Part shown: in pieces, positions 12,327 through 22,596 of the stretch
Position numbering within the stretch: the stretch's first letter is position 1
How the letters are laid out: the number at the start of each line of letters is the position of its first letter
Origin: Galerina marginata
Taxonomy: Eukaryota > Basidiomycota > Agaricomycetes > Agaricales > Galerinaceae
Assembly (NCBI GenBank): GCA_023014335.1
Contig: JAECYW010000003.1
Span: forward strand, 2,046,001 to 2,110,000
Direction: 5' to 3'
DNA length: 64,000 nt
Position numbers and translations under genes: made by a program
The notes under the pieces: model-generated
The model's input: only the letters and a program-made list of their open reading frames with translations
Database searches by the model: none
Told to the model about the DNA's origin: nothing

Positions 12327-14131
12327 CTATTGTTTGACTTCACTCTTTGGCAGGCGCTCACACCAGCCCAAGACCGTATTCGAAACCCTGTCCACTAGTC
12401 CTTCATAGTCCAAATTCTGCTTGGGTATAAAAAGTCCTGTATGCGCATTGACTTCATCCTCGACGCCAGCGATCTGCACGTTCTCCCATTTCTCCATGCC
12501 CCCTAACACCTGGCCGAGTCCGTTTGGGAGGACGACGAAGTGGCGTTCGATTTTGGATTTCTTGGCCTTCTTTTCCTGCTGTTGGAGGGCTTTAGCTTGG
12601 GCTTTCTCTTCCTGCTTGATTTGCTTCTCCTCTCGTTTCTTCTGCTTCTCCCCTTCTTTGACGATCTTCTGTTCCCCTTTCAGTTGTCTGTCAGCTTCTT
12701 TTTGGACCGCTTTAGCTTCAGATTTTGTCGGTGGGCCAAATTGAGCGTCTTCCGCAGGCGTTGCTTCCGGAGTGCCATCCTTCTGAGAATTAGTTGTTGG
12801 GCTTGTGGGCTTCTTCGATTGGTCGGTGAGGTGAGAGGAATCACTATTCGGCGTAGCAAGGATCCCATTCATCAGTAAGGCTTGGTCGTTATCAAGTCGT
12901 TCGTTCTCAGTTGACTTTCTGATGTCCGGCGAACTTTCAACAGCGTGATGATGACCATGCTCTGTAGGAGGTACCGTTGTCGTCCAGTAGTTCACCCACA
13001 TGCCGCCTTCAGTCTCCCACTCCACAAGACGTGAATAGCGGGCTTTGAGACCCGGAGGGTCGAACATGCATATACCGAACTGAAAATGTTCCGTAACCCA
13101 TCGCTTGCCAGCCGAAAACGGTTCGTCTGCGTGCTTACGCAGCCAACGAACCAAGGGGTCATCGTTTTTAGCTGCGATGAAAGTGAGGGCACGATCCACA
13201 AAGGTGGCTGGGAAGGACGCCGGTGAGGATGAAGGAAGAGGGGACGCCAATGGAGATATGCCGAGATTGGAGGATGTTGCGGAGACGATGGATTCTTGAG
13301 ACGAGGTCGCGCGAGGCGCGATGGATGTGGCGTATGGGGCGTTTCCCGGGTTAACTAAAGTCACGTAGTAGATGCGCAATGAGTTTCGTGGGTGGAAAGG
13401 TACATAGAATAGACTCACTATTCCCTTTTTTCTTAAACGCCTCCCAGTCATCGGTCACTTTCTGATCAATAACGTTGACTTGTGGATGCTGGTTCATAGC
13501 CTCCTCTGACTTCCCCTTCTTCTCTGAGCCGTCTCCCTTGGGTAGCAAGGATGCGATCCCGGTGATCACGACATGAGGATGCATGCCAAGGTATGGCGTG
13601 TCGAACGCGATTACTCCAACGATGCGCTTAGGTCTTCCGCCTGGGTATCTGTCTGGGTTATTGGACGAGTCTGTAGCCGCATCCGCGGCGAGTAGCCCTC
13701 CCATGGAATGGCCTAAAAGTATGACTGGTCCGGGAGGTTGTGTGGTTAGCCTGTTGAATGAAATTTGCGTTTAGACTCCTGGTTGGATTATGAACGCAAC
13801 TCACCATTCCAAGAAGTTCTTTGTTGCGTGCGATATGGGTTTCACGCTCTTGTACGTTGGGTATAAACTGCTCTGTATCTTCACGTCTAGGTGCTGGGGT
13901 ATTCTAGATTCGAGGTGTTCCTGTAAGTGCTTGGGAAATGACTGTGGTGGATAAGAGCAAAGACCAATCAGCCACGACCCTGAACCCCTGCGTCTTGTAA
14001 ACCCACCTGGAAAGTTGTATCGTTTCCTGGATCGTTTCGTGTCTACGGTCAGATTTATACTACGCACAACAATTGGCGGATGCTTTACCTTGAAAGCCAT
14101 GGATGTAAATGAGATGGACTAATGTCGGCAT
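12327..14131 (-). CDS. alpha/beta hydrolase, DUF676/lipase-like
   Basis: Serine hydrolase-fold protein of about 490 residues. The start ATG at 14131 opens MPTLVHLIYIHGFQ, then a 20-nt micro-exon supplies the next residues so that the spliced product reads HGFQGNDTTFQSFP, the oxyanion-loop region of this fungal family. The nucleophile elbow is GHSMGG, formed around an intron near 13750-13800, followed by IVGVIAFDTPYLGMHP. The C-terminal half has a long Lys/Glu/Gln-rich, probably coiled-coil segment (about 12540-12720) and a conserved tail with LPNGLGQVLGG. No signal peptide is seen. Substrate unknown; lipase-like or GPI-inositol-deacylase-like activity is possible but not shown. Confidence 0.85.
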
Positions 14132-14304
14132 ATGAAGGCAGAGGACGAAAGGGTACTGCAGCTACTTTGGGACTGAGGTCAAACTAGCCGCAGCAATTGG
14201 AACGCTCGATTTGATCTTGGAGGATAAGAGCAGGAGGAAAAACTAGGACTGCTCAAGAAAGGTGTATCTCCACCGCATAAAAAGCTCCAAAGTTCAGGGA
14301 GGAC

Positions 14305-14724
14305 TCAAACTTGAAGCTTGAACAGACCTTCGCACAGCACTCCCATGACAACTAGTCTATGTTTAGCATCAAAATCCGAGATCGCCAAACTCTCTACCGA
14401 GTTGGCCGCTACGCCAATATCCTGAAAATTTCCATAAATCCTGCTCAAGTATCGAAGTAGGATGCTTCCAGAATTAATCATAAATCCAATATGTGAAGGC
14501 ATAGCTTCGTTGGAACGTCTATGTACAGTGTGTAGGAGAAGTAAGAACATCGAGAGAGATAATATTGCTCCATCGAAACCGACAACGGCTAGGAGGTATG
14601 GGAACGCGGTCTTTTCGAGCTTGTTCATGGAAGTAGCATCCCCGGAATGATGTTCACAAAGCAGCAGTGCAATAAGAACCGTATCACCCAAAGTTCGGGT
14701 TGTGCGTGTAATATCCAAACACAA
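14305..14724 (-). CDS. hypothetical protein fragment
   Basis: An uninterrupted frame of about 140 codons with even composition. Part is hydrophobic (DGAILSLSMFLLLLHTVH). In-frame sequence extends upstream of 14724 to a possible acceptor near 14745, and an ATG at about 14900 begins a candidate first exon (MERKLDCACFFCYMASN), but I could not join the two in frame with a convincing splice pair. I do not recognise the family. It may be a small real gene with a missed exon, or a remnant. Confidence 0.3.
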   Translation of the reverse strand: MCLDITRTTRTLGDTVLIALLLCEHHSGDATSMNKLEKTAFPYLLAVVGFDGAILSLSMFLLLLHTVHRRSNEAMPSHIGFMINSGSILLRYLSRIYGNFQDIGVAANSVESLAISDFDAKHRLVVMGVLCEGLFKLQV

Positions 14725-15343
14725 GAGTTCAAATGGTAGTCTCTAGCGGCTCAGCCAGACGCTGGCTGTTTATGATGATGGTGCGGTGGATTGACGAAAC
14801 AGCAAGGTAACTTACTGCTGATACAGGCCAGTTCTATAGATCCTTTAAAATTGGAGGCCATGTAGCAGAAAAAGCAGGCGCAATCCAGTTTTCGTTCCAT
14901 GAACTCTAGGAGTTAGGGTGTTGGGCAGAAGGTGGCTCCGAGCATGGGCTTGACGTTGAAGATATTGGGAAGAAACGTAGGTGACGAGGGTAGTTATGAG
15001 CCAGAAATACTCCTCTAGGCTTCAGGAATCTCGCTCAAGAAAGCACAGAATCGACCATAGCCAGTCATTAATAATTAACAAGAAGTGAGGCTCGATGGGA
15101 CCATGAAAGTTGTCATGAAATGCAGAAAAGAAAACATCCATGAGCAGCCTGACTCTCAAATATATTCACGTGACTGTTACGCGCGTCGCGATGTGTCACG
15201 GATGCGTAAATAGATGTCACGCGCGGTTTGTCTTCATTGAGGTTGACAGGAGCTGGCACTGTGCCTTTGTTCTCCTCAGTTGCCATCCGCTCACCTCTTT
15301 GTTTCCTACCACCATCATCAACTGAAGAATATCGAACTGTAGA
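14725..15343. other. intergenic and presumed promoter of the S1/P1 nuclease gene
   Basis: Contains the candidate upstream exon described for the preceding hypothetical gene and, closer to the nuclease, a GC-rich patch with repeated ACGCG cores (about 15177-15220) and a CACGTG hexamer at about 15167. Confidence 0.4.
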
Positions 15344-16657
15344 ATGCGTTTCTCATCGACTACGGTCGTCACAGCCCTCGGGCCCTTGGCCTACCTACCC
15401 GGAGTGTTCGCATGGGGTGCAGCTGGTATTCGCCAACTTTCTGTCATATTAATCGCACTTCTCATATTCTACAGGCCATGAAATCGTAGCAACGATAGCT
15501 CAGATGTACTTGCACCCCAACGTTCTCCCCACTATATGTGGCATTCTCGACATGCCTCTCGACCGGTGTCATCTCGCGCCCGTCTCGACTTGGGCCGACA
15601 AATACCGGAACCAGATGCGCTGGTCTGCAGCGCTGCACTACGTCGGCGCTCTAGACGACCACCCTTCTCAGACGTGTGCATTCCCAGGGGGCCGAGGCTG
15701 GGCAGGCTCCGCGGGGGTGAATGTCCTTCACGGGATTAAGAACACGACCAATCTTTTAGAGGACTGGGTCAACCATGATGCTAGCGACGCCGTTGCAAGT
15801 GAAGCGTTGAAGTTCCTCATCCACTTTGTCGGGGATATGCACCAGCCATTGCATCTTACCGGTAGGGACAGAGGCGGAAACTCGGTCAAAGTGGTGTTCG
15901 GCAGAAGGCATACCAGTCAGTCCCTCGCTTTTATATTTCGGTCTAAAGGCTCCTTACCAACCGTTCTTTCTCTTTTAATCTACTAGATCTCCACTCCCTG
16001 TGGGATACATACCTCATAGCAAAAGCTGTGCGCCTTGTGCCCCGGAATTATTCTCGTCCTCTACCTTACCCCGCTATCGAGAAAGCGTTGCGGGGTACAA
16101 TCTATGATTCCTACATCAGGCGCATTTTATGGGAGGGCGCCCTCAACCCATGGGCCAACGAAATGGATACCTGGCTAAAATGCCCTGCGCCGTTAACAGT
16201 GAGCGCCGAAGCTTCAGGCCTGCTTGGCATGTGGCAAAGCGCCTACTCTGTCACCAGCAAGCTCGTCCAATTTCTTACCCGTGATGGTGTCGAGATCAAC
16301 CCCGATGGTGCAGTTGTGTGTCCATATTTCTGGGCCCAGCCGTCGCACAAACTTAACTGCGACATCATTTGGCCAAAGGAGCTCGACGAGCCTCCTTTCA
16401 ACATCCGATTCGACTCTGCCTCTGATCACGAACACCATCATCATGACCACGACGAAGACGACGAGATGGCCGTGGAGGGGTTACCCCTTCTGAACCTCGA
16501 CACCCCAGAATACGCTGGTGTGATCGAAAAGGAGCTGATTATTGAAAAGCTTCTGACACAGGGAGGGATTCGTCTGGCAGGCGTGCTCAATTACCTATTT
16601 GCAGATGACCGTCTGAACACCGCCAGAGGAGCCTTTTTGCAGGACTTTCGGGCCTGA
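15344..16657 (+). CDS. secreted S1/P1-type nuclease
   Basis: Zinc-dependent extracellular nuclease that degrades single-stranded DNA and RNA. Three exons give about 395 residues. The N-terminus MRFSSTTVVTALGPLAYLPG is a signal peptide; processing after FA would expose W in WGAAGHEIV, where the terminal Trp and the His are zinc ligands. Further ligand motifs are TWAD, ALHYV and HFVGDMHQPLH, all in order. Introns lie at about 15427-15472 (splitting WGAAG/HEIV) and 15917-15985 (joining RRHT to NLHSLWDTYL). Near the C-terminus there is an unusual His/Asp/Glu-rich stretch (about 16425-16465). The start is fixed by the signal peptide. Probably used in nucleic-acid scavenging. Confidence 0.93.
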
Positions 16658-17361
16658 TGACGATGATAGAGGTCTAAACGCTATTGGGTATTGGACTCGA
16701 CTTGTTATGGACTGGTTAGGTTAAATTTCAGTGCCGGAAGGGTGACTAGACGAATAACAGTGATATTGGCTAACGAATATATAATGTGTAGATTTATCCT
16801 TATATATCACCACTGCGGATGGGGACGAGACTACGCAGTATTCTGCATGACTGGGACGGGAAATATCTTCCATGAACTCTTCGAGAATATGTACAAAGAC
16901 CACGGTCGCTTTTTCAACACCTCGGCTAGCTTAGGTTGACCTGGAAAACAAACGTCGACGGGCTGAAAACATTCGCACCTGTAATGTCGTGGGCGGACCC
17001 TCACTGGCCACAACCATGATGGGGCCAAACCAGCAGTGTCATAAAATTGCACTCCTATATGTGTGTTGCCATAGTTCATTGGAATGCTCATATGTAACCT
17101 AAAGGTGGTTATGCAAGTAAAGAATATGGGCTGCACTTCCTTTGGACCACAATGCTTAAAAAGAGAGTCAATCCCAAGGATAGAAGGGATTAGTTACACA
17201 TACCGTCCCCTTTGGACAAATACATGAGAGTATCTCTCCTCACTACCCAGTGCATGTTTTTCAGCGAGGCTTCGAGTATAGAGTCCCACTTGTCCAGGAT
17301 GCGTCTCGCTATTCGGCTGAAAATATGCCTCGCGTCGCCATCCTTAGAAAAGATTGTAACC
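16658..17361. other. intergenic between convergent genes
   Basis: 3' flanks of the S1/P1 nuclease and of the F-box gene, which converge here. No coding signal recognised; short frames on both strands look random. Confidence 0.5.
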
Positions 17362-18981
17362 CTATAGAGCGAGTCGTAGGCCTCCGGCCCAAATATCTGG
17401 GGAAGGGATTAACCAATGAAAGGATACAACCAACAGAATGGACTCTACGAAAATGTCTGAAGCATTCGCAACTTTGATGTCCTCGATATACTCCAGCGCT
17501 GACCATACTTTGTCTTTCCACTTGAAGTCGCGCTTCCTCGTTCGGGGGATACGTTGGTTCTTGATTTCCGGAAGGAGGGTGCGAAGAAGGCCGACCGCTT
17601 CTCTCAATTGCTTGGAGATATCAGAGTCTGTCCACCCTTCCAGCTGGCATTGATTCCGTTCAAGGAAAACGGCGCGAGTGCGTCGCCGGAACGAAATACA
17701 CAATGACTCAAGTACCGATGGCCTTCCTGTACCAGTCTTATAACCAAGCCCGTCTATATCGCCTCGATACGCGACGAGTAATCCCAACGCTGAAATAGTC
17801 TCGTCACATTCAATGGATCGAAAGGGGGACCTGAACGTGCATTTTTTAAGAAGCGGTACTAAAGGGTGGTCGACTGCATTATGTGCAAGTGCTAGTATGT
17901 CTTGTGGTCGCGGTAGTGCAATGATTAGCTCGTGGAGGAGGGGTGTCGATTTGAGGAGAGTTGCGACCTGTCCGGGAGAGTAAATACCACAACATTCTAG
18001 CGAGAGGATTTGGAGTAGGCATGGGGACTCAAAGCGGCGAACCATAGATAAAACACGGTTGGGCAGGTCAGCTTCGAATTCGTATGTTTTAACCTCCAAT
18101 ATTTCAACTGCTGGAAGAGTTAAACTGTCGAAAAACAATCCATGTGACGGGTTTGCAAATTCAACTTTTAAAGAGGTCAAACTGAGGAAGATCGCCCCAA
18201 CAGGCATAGCTCTCCCCTTAAACTTGCGGAGTTCGAGCGTCCTGAGAGGCGAGAACGACGTAGGAGCCTGACTTGTTTGAATTGTGTATCCGGGCCCCAT
18301 TGAGCAATGGAGTATGGCTGTAGGTAGACGGAAAAAAATTGGACCATCGAGGAAGACATTTTCTAATTTCGGCGCAATCTTGAAGATATCTGAGATGTAG
18401 CTTTCGGGTCCGTGGAAGGAAAGACTGAGGGAGAGTGTTTGGAGCGACATAAGTCTGCCTTTGACCTTTTCAAAATGGCGTAAAATGCCGTGGGGAGCAA
18501 TTAACTCTAGTTTCTGCCATCTTGCGGATTGACGGGTTAAGATATCGAGGGCTGGATGTGAAGGATACCGTCTAGGACACCCATATACGTAAACATCTAT
18601 GGATGTAGCACCGGAACGCTTCAATATTTCGGAAAGAAATTCCAGGTAAGCGGCCATCCTACTACGTGGTTTCTCAAGGTTGACAGTCGGTAGTCGTCTC
18701 CATAACGTTGAAGTGCAAAGGGCAGTATTTCTCCATAGTTGGCAAACTTGAGATATTGCCCACGACGGGCAGGAATGCTTGAGTTGATGGAAATGGTCTC
18801 CATCGGAATAGATCTCCAGGGTTTCGATAAAGATTTCCTGCAGCATTTCAAATGGAAGGCGGAAGATCGGAGACTGGGGCTGTTCGACGAACTGCACTCC
18901 AGGGGGCCCTGTGTGAGTCCGTTGATGTTCGGTTTCGGAGGTCTCGGTAATGGATCTAATGTGCCTAATATCGTCAGCCAT
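17362..18981 (-). CDS. F-box domain protein, single exon
   Basis: Likely substrate receptor of an SCF ubiquitin ligase. An uninterrupted 539-residue product from the ATG at 18981. The F-box lies at about residues 45-105: IFRLPFEMLQEIFIETLE, then AISQVCQLWRNTALCTSTLW, the standard basidiomycete F-box pattern. The remainder is leucine-rich without a clean repeat, as in F-box/LRR-like proteins, for example LRTLELRKFKGRAMP and LTSLKVEFANPS. Such genes are greatly expanded and fast-evolving in agaricomycetes, so the target cannot be guessed. Confidence 0.85.
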   Translation of the reverse strand: MADDIRHIRSITETSETEHQRTHTGPPGVQFVEQPQSPIFRLPFEMLQEIFIETLEIYSDGDHFHQLKHSCPSWAISQVCQLWRNTALCTSTLWRRLPTVNLEKPRSRMAAYLEFLSEILKRSGATSIDVYVYGCPRRYPSHPALDILTRQSARWQKLELIAPHGILRHFEKVKGRLMSLQTLSLSLSFHGPESYISDIFKIAPKLENVFLDGPIFFRLPTAILHCSMGPGYTIQTSQAPTSFSPLRTLELRKFKGRAMPVGAIFLSLTSLKVEFANPSHGLFFDSLTLPAVEILEVKTYEFEADLPNRVLSMVRRFESPCLLQILSLECCGIYSPGQVATLLKSTPLLHELIIALPRPQDILALAHNAVDHPLVPLLKKCTFRSPFRSIECDETISALGLLVAYRGDIDGLGYKTGTGRPSVLESLCISFRRRTRAVFLERNQCQLEGWTDSDISKQLREAVGLLRTLLPEIKNQRIPRTRKRDFKWKDKVWSALEYIEDIKVANASDIFVESILLVVSFHWLIPSPDIWAGGLRLAL

Positions 18982-19765
18982 CGATGACAATCAGCCTATC
19001 TTGAATAACGCTTTGTATCGCCTAAAGCAGTCGGAGTACTGGTGGGCTGTTGATTAAATAAACGCAGCCTGGATTGCTGCTGGTATGGGATTAGGTGTCA
19101 GCGGTCTTGCATTTTCGTGCTACTTGGCTATAGGTGACTCACCTAGATGATCTTGAAGTCTTCGTGGGTTGCGGTGTTCCAGTTTAGTCTCTTGAAATAG
19201 ACCCAATACTGGTAACAGAGGACATCGATGACAATCCTCTGTACTCGAGTGTAAAGAACCATGGGAATGCATTACCTAACTAGAAATCGTTCAATATTCA
19301 TCTTTTAGTACGCTTCCATCAAGTTTACCTTCAATTTCACTATAAAATTGACGCATCGTTGGTACCTAGATGAGGACTTTTTGTTGGCTCCTACACTTCG
19401 AGGAGTTGTCCGTTCATCCGGCGAACATTTCGAGTCGCAACAGCAGAAACAGTCGTGCACAGTGCACACCAGCGGTTTTCTGTTCTTCTGGACCCCCGCG
19501 CACTGTGTGTCTTCATCTTCGTGGCCACTTGGTGGCTGCACAGGTTGCCAAGGTGAACTTCGAAGGAGGTCGGTTCCGCGATCTGCGGTTGGCCTGGAGC
19601 CTTGGAGGAGTCCAGTGTGTTATTCGTGATCAAGCTTCGACAGCCGCTGTGGCCCGCGTTTGCCGATTTCGGTACCTAAAGTATTTCTCCGAGCCTGAGT
19701 CACGGACACTTTTTATCTTATCATCTTAAAAGGCCGGGACGAGTCCATTTCTGGCACCTTGTATC
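18982..19765. other. divergent promoter region
   Basis: Separates the minus-strand F-box gene from the plus-strand methyltransferase. Contains a palindromic GTGCACAGTGCAC at about 19454. Open frames around 19300-19730 on both strands lack family features. Confidence 0.45.
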
Positions 19766-20742
19766 ATGGCGTCAGATCCCTCGTCCAAAGCCCAATCACT
19801 GGCTCAGTATTTCCTTCAGAAGCCTTCAGCATCCGGCTCAAACGCTCGATACATAGGATGGCAAATGGACCACCGCCTCCAGCTCGTCTCATTTTGGGAT
19901 ATCAAGCCTGGCTCTAAAGTCCTGGAATTAGGATGTGGCCAAGGTGATTGTACTATCGTCCTCGCAGACGCGGTCGGAGAAAATGGACATGTCGACGCTG
20001 TTGATCCTGGACCTCCTGATTATGGTAAGTATGCGTTTTACAAGCCAGAATCAATCGCTACATGCTAACAAATAACTCAGGATCACCTTACACACTTTCT
20101 CAATCCCAAGAACACATAAGCTCCGGCGCGTTAGGCTCACGAATAACATTTCACCTCACAGTGGATCCTATCCAATACCTTAATTCCCTCTCAGCCGCTT
20201 TTCCGCTGTACGACTACGTCGTCATGTCCCACTGCATATGGTACTTCGATTCTCCGGCAACTCTGTCCCATATAGTAAATGCATGTGTTGGGAGGACCAA
20301 TGCACTTTGCGTCGCGGAATGGAGTCTTCGAGCGTCAAAACCACAATCGCAACCTCATGTGCTTACAGCATTATTGCAGGCCAATTTGGAGGCTAAGAGG
20401 GAAGTACATTCGATGGCCAACGTTCGCACTGTTCTCTCACCCCATCAAATCCTCTCTAATATCACTGAGAGTGGAAAGTTTGAACTGGAGAAACAGGAAA
20501 CGAGGGCCAGTAACGAAGGGTTGTTAGACGGGTTCTGGGAAGTCTCTGACGTGCTCAAGAAGAGGGAAAGTCTTTCTGCAAAATTGAGGGAAGACGGGGT
20601 GGGAGAAAAGGAGGTAGCGGCTATGGTGGCCAGCTTTGATGCTGTGGAGGCTAGCGTGGAATTGCTCGACGACGGTAACAAGAAAGGCGTAAAATGCGTT
20701 AAGAGTATGGATGTTTGGGTGGGGAGGTTTGTTGCTGTATGA
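19766..20742 (+). CDS. class I SAM-dependent methyltransferase
   Basis: Small-molecule or protein methyltransferase with the Rossmann-like fold, about 306 residues in two exons. SAM motif I is VLELGCGQGDCTIVLAD; the acidic residue ending the second strand appears in VDAVDPG, typical of UbiE/methyltransferase-11-like enzymes. An intron at 20025-20080 splits the codon before SPYTLSQSQEH. The segment DYVVMSHCIWYFDSP resembles motif II/III of the family. The C-terminal half is helical and charged. It stands alone, not near the metabolite locus, and the substrate is unknown. Confidence 0.85.
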
Positions 20743-21393
20743 ACGAACGGGCAAGTGAAGCAAAACTTTGAGTTCTTGGAAAGAAATGTAATGGTTGTAA
20801 CTGTTGTTTACTAGTTTTGCATTCTCACAACACAAAACCACGTCGGCGGTCGAACGGGTAGTTTTAGGTAGGGCGAACGACTGCGCCATTTGGGCTCCTT
20901 TGTATGTCGATCTTGAACTTAAATAATGGGCAAGACAATGTCTACGGGGCTGCTTTAGGTGCCTCTCTGACAGGAGACGGGAATAGGTCATAATAGAATA
21001 TAAAGTAGGTAGTTGACATCCAGCGTCAAGGATGAGGGAAGGGGTGGTTTGGTATCTGAGCTTTCCATTGGATGGTGACACTGGTGGTAGCAGCAAGGGC
21101 GACGGTTGCGACGAACTAGATCAGGGAATCAAAATGGGCCACAGAGCGTCGGAGGAGATTTAAAATCTACAGATCTGTTGTATTCGTAAGATGGTTGAAA
21201 ATGTGAGCGAGAGGGTGCACATCGTGGTGGGTCTCGTAAGCACACTGAGAGGACATATGCGACAGTGCAACAGGCGCTTCGTCGTGGAGGGCAGGGCGGT
21301 CCTTGGATCCACAGTTCATCGGTTCAGCGACATTTGGCTTTGTCCTTCGAAATCAAGTCATAGGGTGTTGGAAATTTTATCTGGACTCTAACA
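20743..21393. other. intergenic between convergent genes
   Basis: 3' flanks of the methyltransferase and of the SEP-domain gene. A 190-codon minus-strand frame (20524-21096) mostly lies antisense to the methyltransferase and looks like a shadow. Confidence 0.5.
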
Positions 21394-21956
21394 TCATCTT
21401 GATCCGAGTACCGTTATCGACCCAGTCGGCGAAGTACGATGAGGATGGGGGCATTCCTCGCTAAACTTCTTCACCACGCGCATTTCGATGACCTGACCAT
21501 TGCGGACGCCTAGTAACTGGGATGGTGCGCCCCTGTAAATGTGGGTCATTGCTCATATGCTACGAGAAGGATGATTTGGCATCAGAAGGGCTCTTACCCG
21601 GTGTTAATTTCCTCCAAGATCCCTGTGCTCTTTGGGTCATCCCATCGAATTAACTCGACATAGGCAGGTTTGCCCTCACCGTCGGGGCCGCGATCCTCAA
21701 ACTGGAACCCATCGCGGTAGAAGGTAAGGAAGCGCAGGGCAACACCATCTGGTTTGTCCTTGTCCGAGTCGGTGCCAGCTCCAAGGGAGGTTTCCCTGTC
21801 CACCAAAGCATTTGGGTGAGCTTGAGGTTTCTCGCCGATAGACTCTGGGGAGGGGCTGGAAGATAAAGCGGCGAATCCTCCGCCGTTCTTCATTGCGCCT
21901 GCTTGAGGCTTCTTAGGACCGGTTATGGTATTCGTGTTACTGGAAGTGTTTCCCAT
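21394..21956 (-). CDS. SEP-domain protein (p47/Shp1-like, no UBX)
   Basis: Two exons give about 166 residues. The SEP domain (about residues 70-140) begins RFLTFYRDGFQFED, contains DDPKSTGILEEINTG, and continues after an intron (about 21537-21598) with APSQLLGVRNGQVIEMRV. SEP domains occur in p47/NSFL1C and Shp1 adaptors of the AAA ATPase p97/Cdc48. Here the UBA and UBX domains of those adaptors are absent; the protein has only a disordered Ser/Thr/Gly-rich N-terminus plus SEP. The start MGNTSSN fits an N-myristoylation consensus (Gly2, Ser6), which is inference. The stop is at 21394-21396. Confidence 0.8.
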
Positions 21957-22596
21957 ACTGTAATCGAGAAGGGATTGAATTCTGAAGCTAGAACTTTCAA
22001 TGTTTGTGAAATGTTGGCAGTAGACACGAAGGAATGGGCTGGTAACACAGAACTCAAGAATGTGGATGGGAGAATTCTAAACATCGAGATATCGACGGCT
22101 GGTCGAATAAAATAATTTGAATGTAGTTTTTCTCACAGTCTGAGTAATCGATTCTTGAAAGGCCCTTTGTTCACCTCATCCACGTCCTTGTCAGCTCTTC
22201 CACATTCATCACGGCGTACCTATCCATCTCACAAGTGTCATTTTCCGAATAGCTCGTAAAGCTCGAAGAATTAGCGACGAATAACATTAACAACGACAAT
22301 ATTCAAGCTCTGCTTGCACGGCTAAGCTGTCCACCTCTAGGCTCTCAAACACATTTGTCCCAACCAGACTAAGCAAGAATGACGTAAAGGATGGCTGAGA
22401 TACTGAAGCTGTTTTGGGTACATCAAAGGGGCTTTCTTTTAGAATAAATATCATTGATTCATGCAATACGTAGTGTACGGCGCATATGGAACAAGTATAT
22501 ATTCATACCAATACCGTAAGTCATACCAGCCCATTTCAAGACGGTCTGGACCTGTGTGCAGAGAATGGAGCAGGTGGATGATCCATCGTGGAAACA
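21957..22596. other. intergenic
   Basis: 5' flank of the SEP gene and 3' flank of the MFS transporter, both minus strand. A longer minus frame from 22684 to 22451 reads through the last MFS intron and is not the transporter's true end. Confidence 0.5.

Noticed and set aside
20524..21096. 190-codon minus-strand frame
   Set aside because: Largely antisense to the methyltransferase and without protein features.
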